From Methylotenera_A sp044228245 (lineage in GTDB: Bacteria; Pseudomonadota; Gammaproteobacteria; Burkholderiales; Methylophilaceae): a stretch of DNA of 64,000 nucleotides. Made by a program: the position numbers and the translations under genes. Below the pieces are notes generated by a model, which saw only the letters and a list, made by a program, of their open reading frames with translations, was not told the DNA's origin and ran no database searches. Below are positions 23,994-32,100 of the stretch, in pieces (position 1 is the stretch's first letter; the number at the start of each line of letters is the position of its first letter). The stretch covers positions 248,001 to 312,000 of the forward strand of contig JBGAVG010000001.1 of assembly GCA_044228245.1 (NCBI GenBank). The letters are read 5' to 3'.

Positions 23994-25130
23994 CTACAAA
24001 TACTCCTCCACCGCGAACAGCCGCCGATGCTCGCGGATGGCGAATCTGTCCGTCATGCCGGCGATATAATCGGCCACCGCGCGCGCTTTGTCCTCTTTTG
24101 CATGTTGCTGAAACTCATGCGGCATGAGGCCGGTGTCGCCCAGAAACACAGTGAAAAGCTCGCGGATGATGCGCTCAGCCTTGGCGCTCATGCGGTTGAC
24201 CTTGTAATGCTGGTACAGATTTTTGCGCAAAAACTGTTTGAGCGCACGGTTTTTAGCCGCCACATCCTCGCTGAAGCTCACCAGATAAGGCGCCTGGCGA
24301 ATATCTTGTATGCTTTTCGGGTTTAGGCTGGCGATTTTTTTTGCGCTCTGTGTGCATAGATCGACTACCAGCACGTTGATCATGCGCCGTATGGTTTCAT
24401 GAATCAGCCGCTTTTGCTCGAGCTTTGGATATTTACTTTTCACAATATCAAGCTGCGAGGCAAACAGCTCCACCTGCTGCAATTGTTCGATGGTAATCAG
24501 GCCGGAACGCAGGCCGTCATCCACATCATGGTTGTTATAGGCGATTTCATCAGCAAAGTTGGTAATTTGCGCTTCTAAACTGGGGTTGGTTTTTTGTATA
24601 AAGCGCAATCCAACATCGCCCAGCTGCCTGGCGTTTTCAACCGAGCAATGCTTGAGAATGCCCTCGCGTAGTTCAAACGTCAGATTCAAGCCGTCAAATT
24701 CGGCATAACGCTGCTCGAGCTTATCTACCACCCGCAACGACTGCAGATTATGCTCAAAACCGCCGTAGTCGCGCATGCAGGCGTTTAGGGCATCCTGCCC
24801 GGCGTGACCGAATGGCGTGTGGCCGAGATCGTGCGCGAGCGCGATAGCCTCGGTTAAATCTTCATGCAGATTTAAGGTGCGTGCAATGCCGCGTGCGAGT
24901 TGCGCGACTTCCAGGCTGTGCGTTAAGCGTGTACGAAATAAATCGCCCTCGTGGTTCACAAATACCTGCGTTTTGTATTCCAGGCGGCGAAATGCGGTGG
25001 AGTGGATGATGCGGTCGCGGTCACGCTGAAAGGCATTGCGAACTGGTACGCCGTTGACAAGCTGCGAAGGCGGCTCGTTGTGGTGACGGCCTAGAGAGTT
25101 TTCCGGATTAGCGGCGTATATTGCAAGCAT
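23994..25130 (-). CDS. dgt: Deoxyguanosinetriphosphate triphosphohydrolase-like protein
   Basis: An HD-domain enzyme of 378 residues of the shorter dGTPase class. Metal ligands are in TRLTHSLEVAQLARGIA (about 68-84) and ALAHDLGHTPFGHAGQDAL (about 97-115, the HD pair), with a further Asp in NFADEIAYNNHD. Members cleave dNTPs to deoxynucleosides and triphosphate. The substrate range of this class is broader and less certain than for E. coli Dgt. It lies downstream of aroB (14 bp gap), so it probably belongs to the aroK-aroB-dgt unit. Confidence 0.9.
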   Translation of the reverse strand: MLAIYAANPENSLGRHHNEPPSQLVNGVPVRNAFQRDRDRIIHSTAFRRLEYKTQVFVNHEGDLFRTRLTHSLEVAQLARGIARTLNLHEDLTEAIALAHDLGHTPFGHAGQDALNACMRDYGGFEHNLQSLRVVDKLEQRYAEFDGLNLTFELREGILKHCSVENARQLGDVGLRFIQKTNPSLEAQITNFADEIAYNNHDVDDGLRSGLITIEQLQQVELFASQLDIVKSKYPKLEQKRLIHETIRRMINVLVVDLCTQSAKKIASLNPKSIQDIRQAPYLVSFSEDVAAKNRALKQFLRKNLYQHYKVNRMSAKAERIIRELFTVFLGDTGLMPHEFQQHAKEDKARAVADYIAGMTDRFAIREHRRLFAVEEYL

Positions 25131-25144
25131 TGGCTAAACCCTCG

Positions 25145-26227
25145 CTAAACTATGGCCTCTAATGTTTGCTTGAGCTTGCCGGCATCATAATCACTAGTAA
25201 TCACCGCTTTGCCGATGCCTTGCTGCAATACCAGCCGGATTTTTCCGTCTGCTACTTTTTTATCGGATTGCATCAGGCTGAGGTATTTCTCTACCCCCAG
25301 ATTAGGTGCCTGCAGAGGCAATCTGGCTGCGGTTAGCAGGGCATGCATGCGTTGGATTTCTGCATCGTTCAGCCAGCCCATACGACGCGACAGATCTGCC
25401 GCCAGCATCGTGCCCGCTGCGACGGCCTCGCCATGCAGCCATACGCCATAACCCATGGCGTTTTCAATGGCATGGCCAAACGTGTGCCCCAGGTTTAGCA
25501 GGGCACGTTCGCCAGTTTCATGTTCATCTGCGGCGACCACTTCGGCCTTGTTTAGGCAGGAGCGGTAAATAGCATATGTTGTGACAGCCTCATCCAGCGC
25601 CATGAGTTTGCTGATATTAGCTTCCAGCCAATCAAAAAAATCGGCATCGCGAATGAGGCCATATTTGATGACTTCTGCCACACCTGCTGAAAGCTCGCGC
25701 TGGGGCAAGGTCTGCAATGTATCTGTATCTGCCAGCACCAGTTTAGGCTGATAAAACGCGCCAATCATGTTTTTGCCCAGCGGATGATTAATGCCTGTTT
25801 TGCCGCCGACGCTTGAATCAACCTGTGACAGCAGTGTGGTAGGGATCTGGATAAATGGCACACCGCGCAGATAGGTTGCCGCCGCATAGCCGGTTAAATC
25901 TCCAATCACGCCGCCGCCAAGCGCGATGAGCGTGGTGCTGCGCTCGCAGCGGTTCTTCAATAAAGCGTCGTAAATCAGGTTAAGCGTTTCGCTAATTTTA
26001 TACGCCTCGCCATCGGGCAAAATAATTTCAATCACGCTAACACCCGTATCACGCAAGGGCTTGGCAAGTTTCTCCAGGTATAGCGGAGCGACTGTAGTGT
26101 TAGTCACAACCGCCACCTGTTTGCGCTTTAAGTGCGGCAGAATCAAATCTGCATTCTGGATTAAACCGCTGCCAATGTGGATGGGGTAGGCCCGATCCCC
26201 GAGAGCTACTTGTAAGGTCTGCATCAT
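25145..26227 (-). CDS. aroB: 3-dehydroquinate synthase
   Basis: This NAD- and metal-dependent enzyme, 360 residues, turns DAHP into 3-dehydroquinate. The NAD-binding stretch is GGGVIGDLTGYAAATYLRG (about 97-115), followed by IPTTLLSQVDSSVGGKTGIN. Metal ligands Glu and His appear in EVIKYGLI, NLGHTFGHAIE and LHGEAVAAG. It starts 5 bp after aroK. The initiator may be either of the first two Met codons. aroK-aroB downstream of pilMNOPQ is the conserved proteobacterial arrangement. Confidence 0.96.
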   Translation of the reverse strand: MMQTLQVALGDRAYPIHIGSGLIQNADLILPHLKRKQVAVVTNTTVAPLYLEKLAKPLRDTGVSVIEIILPDGEAYKISETLNLIYDALLKNRCERSTTLIALGGGVIGDLTGYAAATYLRGVPFIQIPTTLLSQVDSSVGGKTGINHPLGKNMIGAFYQPKLVLADTDTLQTLPQRELSAGVAEVIKYGLIRDADFFDWLEANISKLMALDEAVTTYAIYRSCLNKAEVVAADEHETGERALLNLGHTFGHAIENAMGYGVWLHGEAVAAGTMLAADLSRRMGWLNDAEIQRMHALLTAARLPLQAPNLGVEKYLSLMQSDKKVADGKIRLVLQQGIGKAVITSDYDAGKLKQTLEAIV

Positions 26228-26232
26228 AACTT

Positions 26233-26760
26233 TTATATGGATCGCTCTGCTAACGATTTTTCTATTCGATTAAGTAAACTTGCTACAGGTTGATTGCCTG
26301 TATCAATGATAAAAGTGGCTGTTTGCGTATACAGTGGGTTGCGCTCCGCATAAAGCTGCTCCAGTTTAGCGCGAATATCGACGTTTTGCAGCAGGGGCCG
26401 ATGTTTGTCATTGCGCGTTCTGTGCCAGAGCTCATTGACATTAGCACGCAAATAAATCACCGTGCCATTGGCTTGCAGCAATTGCCGGTTTTCCTCTGCG
26501 ATCACCGCGCCGCCGCCTGTCGCCATGACGATATTGTTTAGCTTGGTCAGATCTTGAATAACGGCAGTTTCGCGTTTGCGAAAACCCGCCTCGCCTTCAA
26601 GCTCAAAAATCACCGGAATTTTAACGCCGGTGCGTTTTTCAATCTCATGATCGGTATCATAAAAATCTTTGCCCAGATGTTTGGCCAGCAATTTACCGAT
26701 GGTGGTTTTGCCAGCCCCCATCAAGCCAATAAAAAAAATGTTGCCTGTGTTTATTGCCAC
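26233..26760 (-). CDS. aroK: Shikimate kinase
   Basis: A P-loop kinase of 175 residues that phosphorylates shikimate at O3. Walker A is GLMGAGKTTIG (about 12-22), the substrate Asp-Arg site YDTDHEIEKRTG (about 34-45), GFRKRE (about 60) and ATGGGAV (about 80-86); the lid Arg is in RNDKHRPLL. The only start that keeps the P-loop strand is GTG at 26760. No Shine-Dalgarno precedes it; a U-rich run from the pilQ-side hairpin abuts the start. aroB follows 5 bp downstream. Confidence 0.94.
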   Translation of the reverse strand: MAINTGNIFFIGLMGAGKTTIGKLLAKHLGKDFYDTDHEIEKRTGVKIPVIFELEGEAGFRKRETAVIQDLTKLNNIVMATGGGAVIAEENRQLLQANGTVIYLRANVNELWHRTRNDKHRPLLQNVDIRAKLEQLYAERNPLYTQTATFIIDTGNQPVASLLNRIEKSLAERSI

Positions 26761-26763
26761 AAT

Positions 26764-26795
26764 AAAAAAATGCCCATCACGTTAATGATAGGCAT
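26764..26795 (-). terminator. Hairpin terminator or attenuator between pilQ and aroK
   Basis: On the minus strand ATGCCTATCA and TGATGGGCAT (26795-26786/26779-26770) form a 10-bp stem with one G-U pair and a six-base loop, followed by seven Us. It ends 4 bp before the aroK GTG, so it either ends pil transcription or controls read-through into aroKB. Confidence 0.75.
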
Positions 26796-26835
26796 TTTAA
26801 GGTAAAGCGAGCGTTCTGTCAGTTTTGGCTAACGT

Positions 26836-28974
26836 TTAGTTCCTTAAGCCTAAACTCTCATCCATAATTTTTGGCGTGATAAAGATAAGCAACTCGGTTT
26901 TGTCGTCCGTTTTGGTTCTGCGCTTGAACACATTGCCAATAATCGGAATATCGCCAAAGAAAGGGACTTTGTCCACATCATTTCGCTCGGTTTGCTCATA
27001 AATACCGCCAAGCACTGCCGTTTCTCCATTGGCCACCAGCACCTGCGTATTGACGCGCTGGGTGTCGATTGAGGGCACACCGAAGAACACTTGGCCTACT
27101 TTTTCCTTCTTCACTTCCAGATCCATGATGATTTTGTCATCCGGTGTAATTTGTGGTGTAACCTCCAGGCTCAACACCGCCTCTTTAAACGCCACGTTGG
27201 TTGCGCCACTACTTGAGGCTTGCAGATAAGGAATCTCAGTACCTTGGGCAATTTTTGCCTTTTGCTGATTGGCTGTGGTCACGCGTGGACTGGAAACGAT
27301 TTTACCGCGTTTATCGGTTTCAAGTGCGGTCAACTCTAAGTTCAATAACAAGCCGGCTGGCAGCCTGAACAGGCTGAATGCGATGCTACCGAAAGCGTTG
27401 GCAACAGGCAGATTGGAGTTCAAGCCACCCGTGCCAGCTGTAATACCGCCTGTACCCGTCGTTGTAACGGCTGAGGTTTGGTTTAAATTGCCGCCGATCA
27501 TCAGGGTGTTATTTCCGGGTGTAGTTTGACTTTGCACACCAAACCTCGCACCTAAACTTTTACCAAACTTGTCGTCAGCCAGCACTAGCCGCGATTCGAT
27601 CATCACTTGTTTAACTGGTACATCTGTCTTATTAATAATTGCCTGAATCTCTTCCAGTTTCTTAGCCGTATCTTGTATAAACAAAGTATTGGTACGTGGA
27701 TCCCAAACCGCACTGCCACGTTTGGATAAGATGCTTTTATTTTGCCCACCCGCACCACCACTAGAGCTTGAACCGGTAAGAATATTTTTAAATGCTTCTG
27801 CCTTTTGGTATCTCAGCGTAAACACTTCCGTTCTTAATGGTTCCAAGTCTTCAATCGCCTGTACAGCCTCTAGCTGCGCCTTTTCTTTCGCATTTACTTC
27901 TTCTGCAGGCGCCACCATTACTACATTGCCCGTCTTGCGCATGGTCAGGCCTTTGTTCTGCATGATGATATCCAGCGCTTGATCCCAAGGCACATCTTTC
28001 AATCTTAATGTAATGTTACCTGTTACGGTATCACTGGCAATAATATTTAAGCCCGTGAAGTCTGCAATCACTTGCAAGACTGAGCGCACTTCAATGTTCT
28101 GGAAATTGAGTGATAGTTTTTCGCCCGCATAACCTGGTTTTGAACCTTTAACCAGTTTATTGGGATCTTCAATCACCTGACGGACATCGATAATGAATTT
28201 CTTATCAGCCTGATATGCGGATTGTTCCCAGTTGCCTTTGGGCTCAATCACCATGCGGCCATTTTTGCCTTGCTTCATAGTATCCACATATAACACCGGC
28301 GTATTGAAATTAATCACGTTCAGGCGACGTTGCAATTCAGCAGGCACATCTGTATTTATAAAATCGACAACAATGAGTTTGCCTTTTTGCTTGATATTGA
28401 TACCGGTGTTGGAGTCGGACAAATCCACCATAATGCGGCCTTCGCCATTTTTCCCACGCATAAAATCCACATTGGAAATCGCATGCTCCTGATCTGCGAC
28501 ACGCGATTCAGCAAAGCGCGTTTCAGCAGCAACCCCGGCAGTTGCTTCACTCCCCTGCAAGGTAATAATTACATCCTTGCCACTTAAAACTGTGTTATAC
28601 CCCACTTTTTTAGACAGATTCAGCACCATACGCGTGCGATCTTTAGCTTGCGCAAGAGAAACGCTTTTCAGTGCGCCCTGCTCACTTGGAATGTTATTTT
28701 TTGCCAACCCGTTTGCAGTTTTTGGAAAGTCCAATGCAATGCGCGCAGGGTTACTGAGCGTAAAGCCAGCGGGAGGGTTTGCAAGCGCCTCTTGCATTTG
28801 AATGCGAATACTGACACGTCCGCCGGAAAGCACGGAAAAATCGATATTTTCAATTTTGTTGCTATATAGATTTTCATCATCCGCCGCAAACGCATTACCA
28901 ATTAAACCCATGCCGATTACCAGCACGAATGCAAATAGCTTTGTCATCATTTTAATCATGTTCATTCCCGTCAC
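26836..28974 (-). CDS. pilQ: Type IV pilus secretin PilQ
   Basis: The outer-membrane secretin through which the pilus passes, 712 residues. It has a signal peptide (about 1-30), two AMIN-type peptidoglycan-binding domains (about 40-150 and 165-270), an N0/secretin-TonB short domain with LSLNFQNIEVRSVLQVIADF (about 295-314), an N1 domain and the C-terminal secretin domain (about 460-705) with VSSPRVTTANQQKAKI and the closing GGIYEQTERNDVDKVPFFGD. It is the last gene of pilMNOPQ; its start abuts the pilP stop. A hairpin terminator follows. Confidence 0.96.
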   Translation of the reverse strand: MTGMNMIKMMTKLFAFVLVIGMGLIGNAFAADDENLYSNKIENIDFSVLSGGRVSIRIQMQEALANPPAGFTLSNPARIALDFPKTANGLAKNNIPSEQGALKSVSLAQAKDRTRMVLNLSKKVGYNTVLSGKDVIITLQGSEATAGVAAETRFAESRVADQEHAISNVDFMRGKNGEGRIMVDLSDSNTGINIKQKGKLIVVDFINTDVPAELQRRLNVINFNTPVLYVDTMKQGKNGRMVIEPKGNWEQSAYQADKKFIIDVRQVIEDPNKLVKGSKPGYAGEKLSLNFQNIEVRSVLQVIADFTGLNIIASDTVTGNITLRLKDVPWDQALDIIMQNKGLTMRKTGNVVMVAPAEEVNAKEKAQLEAVQAIEDLEPLRTEVFTLRYQKAEAFKNILTGSSSSGGAGGQNKSILSKRGSAVWDPRTNTLFIQDTAKKLEEIQAIINKTDVPVKQVMIESRLVLADDKFGKSLGARFGVQSQTTPGNNTLMIGGNLNQTSAVTTTGTGGITAGTGGLNSNLPVANAFGSIAFSLFRLPAGLLLNLELTALETDKRGKIVSSPRVTTANQQKAKIAQGTEIPYLQASSSGATNVAFKEAVLSLEVTPQITPDDKIIMDLEVKKEKVGQVFFGVPSIDTQRVNTQVLVANGETAVLGGIYEQTERNDVDKVPFFGDIPIIGNVFKRRTKTDDKTELLIFITPKIMDESLGLRN

Positions 28975-29514
28975 CTATTCTTGCAAATTAATACTTGCAT
29001 TACGTTCTACCCAATCGCCTGTCAGGTCATCCTGGATAATTTCTTTAATTGCAATATCACTCTCGTTAATTTGTGTTACCAAGCCAAAATTGGGACCGAT
29101 ATAATTACCCACTTTTATCTGTTGAATTGTATTGTCCGGTGTTTTTATTAACGCATAAGTCAATTTTTTTTTGCTCATGGAGCCCACATATTTCAGACTT
29201 TCCAGCGGATAAGCTTCAAGTGCTTCTTTGGGGCGGTTGGTATTAGGCTGTAAACCACCGGATTTGCTCGTGGCCTTACGTGCCCTGAAAGGATCAGTCA
29301 AAACACCATCGGCGTTATATTGTAATGGCGAATAGGGCAGCACTTCCGGCAAGGGCTCCACGCCTTTGCTCATGTCATTGGCAGCACTCGCCATGAACTT
29401 GTCTAGGTCATCGCCCTTGCCGCCGCTACAAGCAACAAGGCAGACACCCAAAACTGCAACAAGTACAAGTTTTAGCGAGGAATTAACCTTCGTCATAAAG
29501 TTTGCAGGCATCAT
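28975..29514 (-). CDS. pilP: Type IV pilus lipoprotein PilP
   Basis: A 179-residue inner-membrane lipoprotein with a lipobox ending LVAC (lipidated Cys29), a flexible linker, and the conserved C-terminal beta domain with YPLESLKYVGSM and NYIGPNFGLVTQI. PilP links the PilN-PilO pair to the secretin PilQ. Its ATG overlaps the pilO stop by 4 bp (ATGA), so translation is coupled. An internal Met seven codons in is another possible start. Confidence 0.93.
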   Translation of the reverse strand: MMPANFMTKVNSSLKLVLVAVLGVCLVACSGGKGDDLDKFMASAANDMSKGVEPLPEVLPYSPLQYNADGVLTDPFRARKATSKSGGLQPNTNRPKEALEAYPLESLKYVGSMSKKKLTYALIKTPDNTIQQIKVGNYIGPNFGLVTQINESDIAIKEIIQDDLTGDWVERNASINLQE

Positions 29515-30155
29515 TTTCTCTTATCCTTCTTGTCCTTCATTTCAGCCGCTTTTTTAGCTGCAACCTCTGAAGTATCCAAATAGCGATAAGTTTTTGCGAC
29601 TGCCTCCATCACCAGCACACTGTCTTTGGCATCTTTATTCATGGGCGCGATTGATAAATCATTTAAGGTCACGATTCTCGACAATTTGGAAATATCGGTC
29701 GCAAATGCACCCATGTCGTGATAATTGCCTTTGATTTTGATCTGTATCGGCATTTCAGCATAAAAATCCGCCACAATTTCCTGGCCGGGCTTAAATAACT
29801 CAAACTCCAGGCCACGTCCCAACCCTGCCTGATTGATGTCGGTAAGCAAACCATCCATTTGCGATTTATCTGGCAACTGTTTTAACAAGGCACCAAAGGT
29901 CTTTTCAATATCAATCATCTGCTGCCTGTAAGCATCAATTTTGACTGCTTGCGCTTTTTTTGCCAAAAAGGTCTGGCGCAACTCCTGTTCCTTGGCTTGC
30001 GCCTGGTCATACGCATCAATCTCCGGACTCCACAGGAACCAGTAGCCAAGGCCAACAATGATTACAAACAAAATACCCAGCAGCACCAGTTTGACAGGCA
30101 CAGGCAAGCTGCCTGCATTTTTAAAATCGATATTATTAAAATCATCTAATTTCAT
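29511..30155 (-). CDS. pilO: Type IV pilus assembly protein PilO
   Basis: A 214-residue bitopic protein with a short cytoplasmic tail, one membrane helix (about 21-43, VKLVLLGILFVIIVGLGYWF), a coiled coil (about 50-95) and a periplasmic ferredoxin-like domain (FELFKPGQEI, KIKGNYHDMGAFATDISKL). It pairs with PilN in the alignment complex. Its ATG overlaps the pilN stop by 4 bp. The tail is Lys/Asp-rich (KKAAEMKDKKDKRK). Confidence 0.94.
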   Translation of the reverse strand: MKLDDFNNIDFKNAGSLPVPVKLVLLGILFVIIVGLGYWFLWSPEIDAYDQAQAKEQELRQTFLAKKAQAVKIDAYRQQMIDIEKTFGALLKQLPDKSQMDGLLTDINQAGLGRGLEFELFKPGQEIVADFYAEMPIQIKIKGNYHDMGAFATDISKLSRIVTLNDLSIAPMNKDAKDSVLVMEAVAKTYRYLDTSEVAAKKAAEMKDKKDKRK

Positions 30156-30742
30156 GATTGAGCGCCTTTGATTTTATTCTTCGCAGGAGCTTCCTCTGCT
30201 TTTTGTACTTTCAAGCTGACTGTTAAGGTAAATTCATTCTGCTTAATGCCATTCACTACAAATGATTTAATTTCAACCAGGTTGGGCAACTCCATCCAGT
30301 TCGAAACACTCAGATTTCTTACCAGCGTCGCTACACGTGCATTTGTATCGGCAACACCTGTCAAGGTGATTAAATTACCTTGCTGTTTAATACTTTTAAG
30401 ATACAAGCCTTCCGGCAACTGGCGCGTCAGTTCATCTAGAATCACTACCGCCTGGCTGCGATTTGTTTGCAGGTTTTCGACGATCTGCTTGCGCTCCAGC
30501 ACATTGTTAATCTGGTCTTTTAAATTGCGAATGTCTGCAATTTCCTTATCGAGACTGGCAATGGCTTTCTCCAGGCGGCCGTTTCTTTCAAGTTGTGACT
30601 CTTTTTGTGCGCCGAGATACGTCCATCCCATAAACACGACTGCACCAGCGGCCACGGCGGCCATTAGCCCCATCAAGCCAAACTGGCGTTGCCGCTCTGC
30701 GCGCTTGATCTGACGATGTGGTAGTAAATTAATACGCATCAT
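30152..30742 (-). CDS. pilN: Type IV pilus assembly protein PilN
   Basis: A 196-residue bitopic protein beginning with the PilN signature MMRINLLPHRQIKRAERQRQ, which binds the groove of PilM. One membrane helix (about 22-44), a coiled coil and a periplasmic domain (LKSIKQQGNLITLTGVAD) follow. The frame is open further upstream, but the ATG at 30742 (or the next at 30739) is chosen because it restores the INLLP N-terminus and lies 1 bp after the pilM stop. Confidence 0.94.
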   Translation of the reverse strand: MMRINLLPHRQIKRAERQRQFGLMGLMAAVAAGAVVFMGWTYLGAQKESQLERNGRLEKAIASLDKEIADIRNLKDQINNVLERKQIVENLQTNRSQAVVILDELTRQLPEGLYLKSIKQQGNLITLTGVADTNARVATLVRNLSVSNWMELPNLVEIKSFVVNGIKQNEFTLTVSLKVQKAEEAPAKNKIKGAQS

Positions 30743-30743
30743 G

Positions 30744-31835
30744 TTAATCCACCCCGCGCATGGCAAGGCCACAGGCAATAATCAAAGCTGGCGCATCAAT
30801 TGCGACCTGCTGTTGCTTCACCCTGGGACCTAATGACATTGATTGAAAGGGATTGGCCACAATAGTGTTGACTTGTGTGCGGTCCTGCACCATCACATCA
30901 ATTGCCGGAATCGCTGCGCATCCACCCGCAAGCACAATGTGATCCACACGATTATATTGCGTTGAGCTGGTAAAAAACTGCAGCGCCCGCGCCACTTCGG
31001 TCGACAGCGACTGCATGAATGGCTGCAGAACTTCACTCTCATAGCTATCCGGCAGGCCGCCTTTACGTTTTGCGATTTCAGCCTCTTCAACAGACAGACC
31101 AAAGCGGCGCTGAATTTCCTGCGTCAACTGTGAGCCACCAAAGGCCTGTTCACGGGTGTAAACCGACACCTTGTCATGCAGCACATTGATATGCATCATC
31201 ACAGCGCCGATATCCACAATCATCACGGTCTGATCTTTACCTGCATTGGGCAGTTGATTCGCCACAAAACTGCTATAGGCCGCTTCGGTTGCGTAGGTAT
31301 CCACATCCATCACAATCACTTTCAGGCCGGCATCCTCAGCTGCAGCAACCCGGTCTTCGATTTTTTCTTTGCGCGCTGCCGCAATCAACACCTCGACTTC
31401 GTCAGCATTGTTAGGAGCGGGGCCTATCACTTGAAAGTCGATATTCACTTCCTCCAATGGGAATGGAATATATTGGTTGGCTTCAGCTTCCACTTGCGCT
31501 TCCATGTCTTCTTCGCGTAGTCCGGCTATCATCAGCACTTTTTTAGTGATCACAGCGGCGGAAGGCAAGGCAAGCGCAGCGCGCTTTTCGCGCGATCCGA
31601 GTAATTTCCAGGCCAGCTTCACCGCGTCTGATACCTGTTCAAGCCCCGAAACATTGCCGTCTACAATCGCATCTTTAGGGATCGCAGCAACCGAGTAGCC
31701 CTCAAGACGATACGCACCCTTGCCAGCAGACGAGAGCTCGACCATTTTGACCGCCGAAGTACTGATATCAACCCCAATCAGAGGTGGTGTACTTTCATTA
31801 AAAAAATCGAATTTCAAATTAAAATTCTCTTTCAA
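30744..31835 (-). CDS. pilM: Type IV pilus assembly protein PilM
   Basis: An actin-like cytoplasmic ATP-binding protein of 363 residues: IGVDISTSAVKMVELS (phosphate 1, about 20-35), IVDIGAVMMHINVL (about 206-219) and VLAGGCAAIPAID (adenosine motif, about 306-318). It binds the PilN tail and docks the alignment complex onto the motor. It is the first gene of pilMNOPQ, divergent from mrcA, the arrangement found in Neisseria and Pseudomonas. Confidence 0.95.
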   Translation of the reverse strand: MKENFNLKFDFFNESTPPLIGVDISTSAVKMVELSSAGKGAYRLEGYSVAAIPKDAIVDGNVSGLEQVSDAVKLAWKLLGSREKRAALALPSAAVITKKVLMIAGLREEDMEAQVEAEANQYIPFPLEEVNIDFQVIGPAPNNADEVEVLIAAARKEKIEDRVAAAEDAGLKVIVMDVDTYATEAAYSSFVANQLPNAGKDQTVMIVDIGAVMMHINVLHDKVSVYTREQAFGGSQLTQEIQRRFGLSVEEAEIAKRKGGLPDSYESEVLQPFMQSLSTEVARALQFFTSSTQYNRVDHIVLAGGCAAIPAIDVMVQDRTQVNTIVANPFQSMSLGPRVKQQQVAIDAPALIIACGLAMRGVD

Positions 31836-31986
31836 TATTCGTTAGTTATGCACAATAGTGATAATTTACATTAAATCCTAGCAACAACTTTCCGCCCTGT
31901 AAAGCAAATTTTTATTTAATATTTATTCCATGACCACATTTACAACAGATGTACCATTTTTAATACAACTCATTAGGGAACCTCTG

Positions 31987-32100
31987 ATGAATGATTCAGT
32001 CAACGTTTCTCCTTCCTGGTTTAGGTTAATTGGCATATCTCTATATAGTGTTACAATGCTGTCGTTAGTTATGATTCAATTCGTAAAAGCTCTTTTATGA
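31987..32100 (+). CDS. Small membrane peptide ORF coupled to mrcA (37 aa)
   Basis: An open frame of 37 codons with a good Shine-Dalgarno (AGGGAA, 31975-31980) six bases ahead of its ATG. The peptide starts MNDSVNVSPSWFRLIG and continues as one hydrophobic segment (ISLYSVTMLSLVMIQF), ending VKALL: a likely single-span membrane peptide with its N-terminus outside by charge. Its TGA overlaps the mrcA ATG (ATGA at 32097-32100), and mrcA has no ribosome-binding site of its own. This is the usual sign of coupled translation. No known family is recognised. A promoter-like pair lies inside it, so the alternative is that it is only a leader that is not always transcribed. Confidence 0.5.
   Translation: MNDSVNVSPSWFRLIGISLYSVTMLSLVMIQFVKALL
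32030..32057 (+). promoter_or_regulatory. Promoter-like sequence before mrcA
   Basis: TTGGCA (32030-32035) and TACAAT (32052-32057) are 16 bp apart, 40 bp before the mrcA ATG. A transcript from here would lack the small upstream ORF's start and its ribosome-binding site, so this site and coupled translation are competing readings. Confidence 0.4.
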
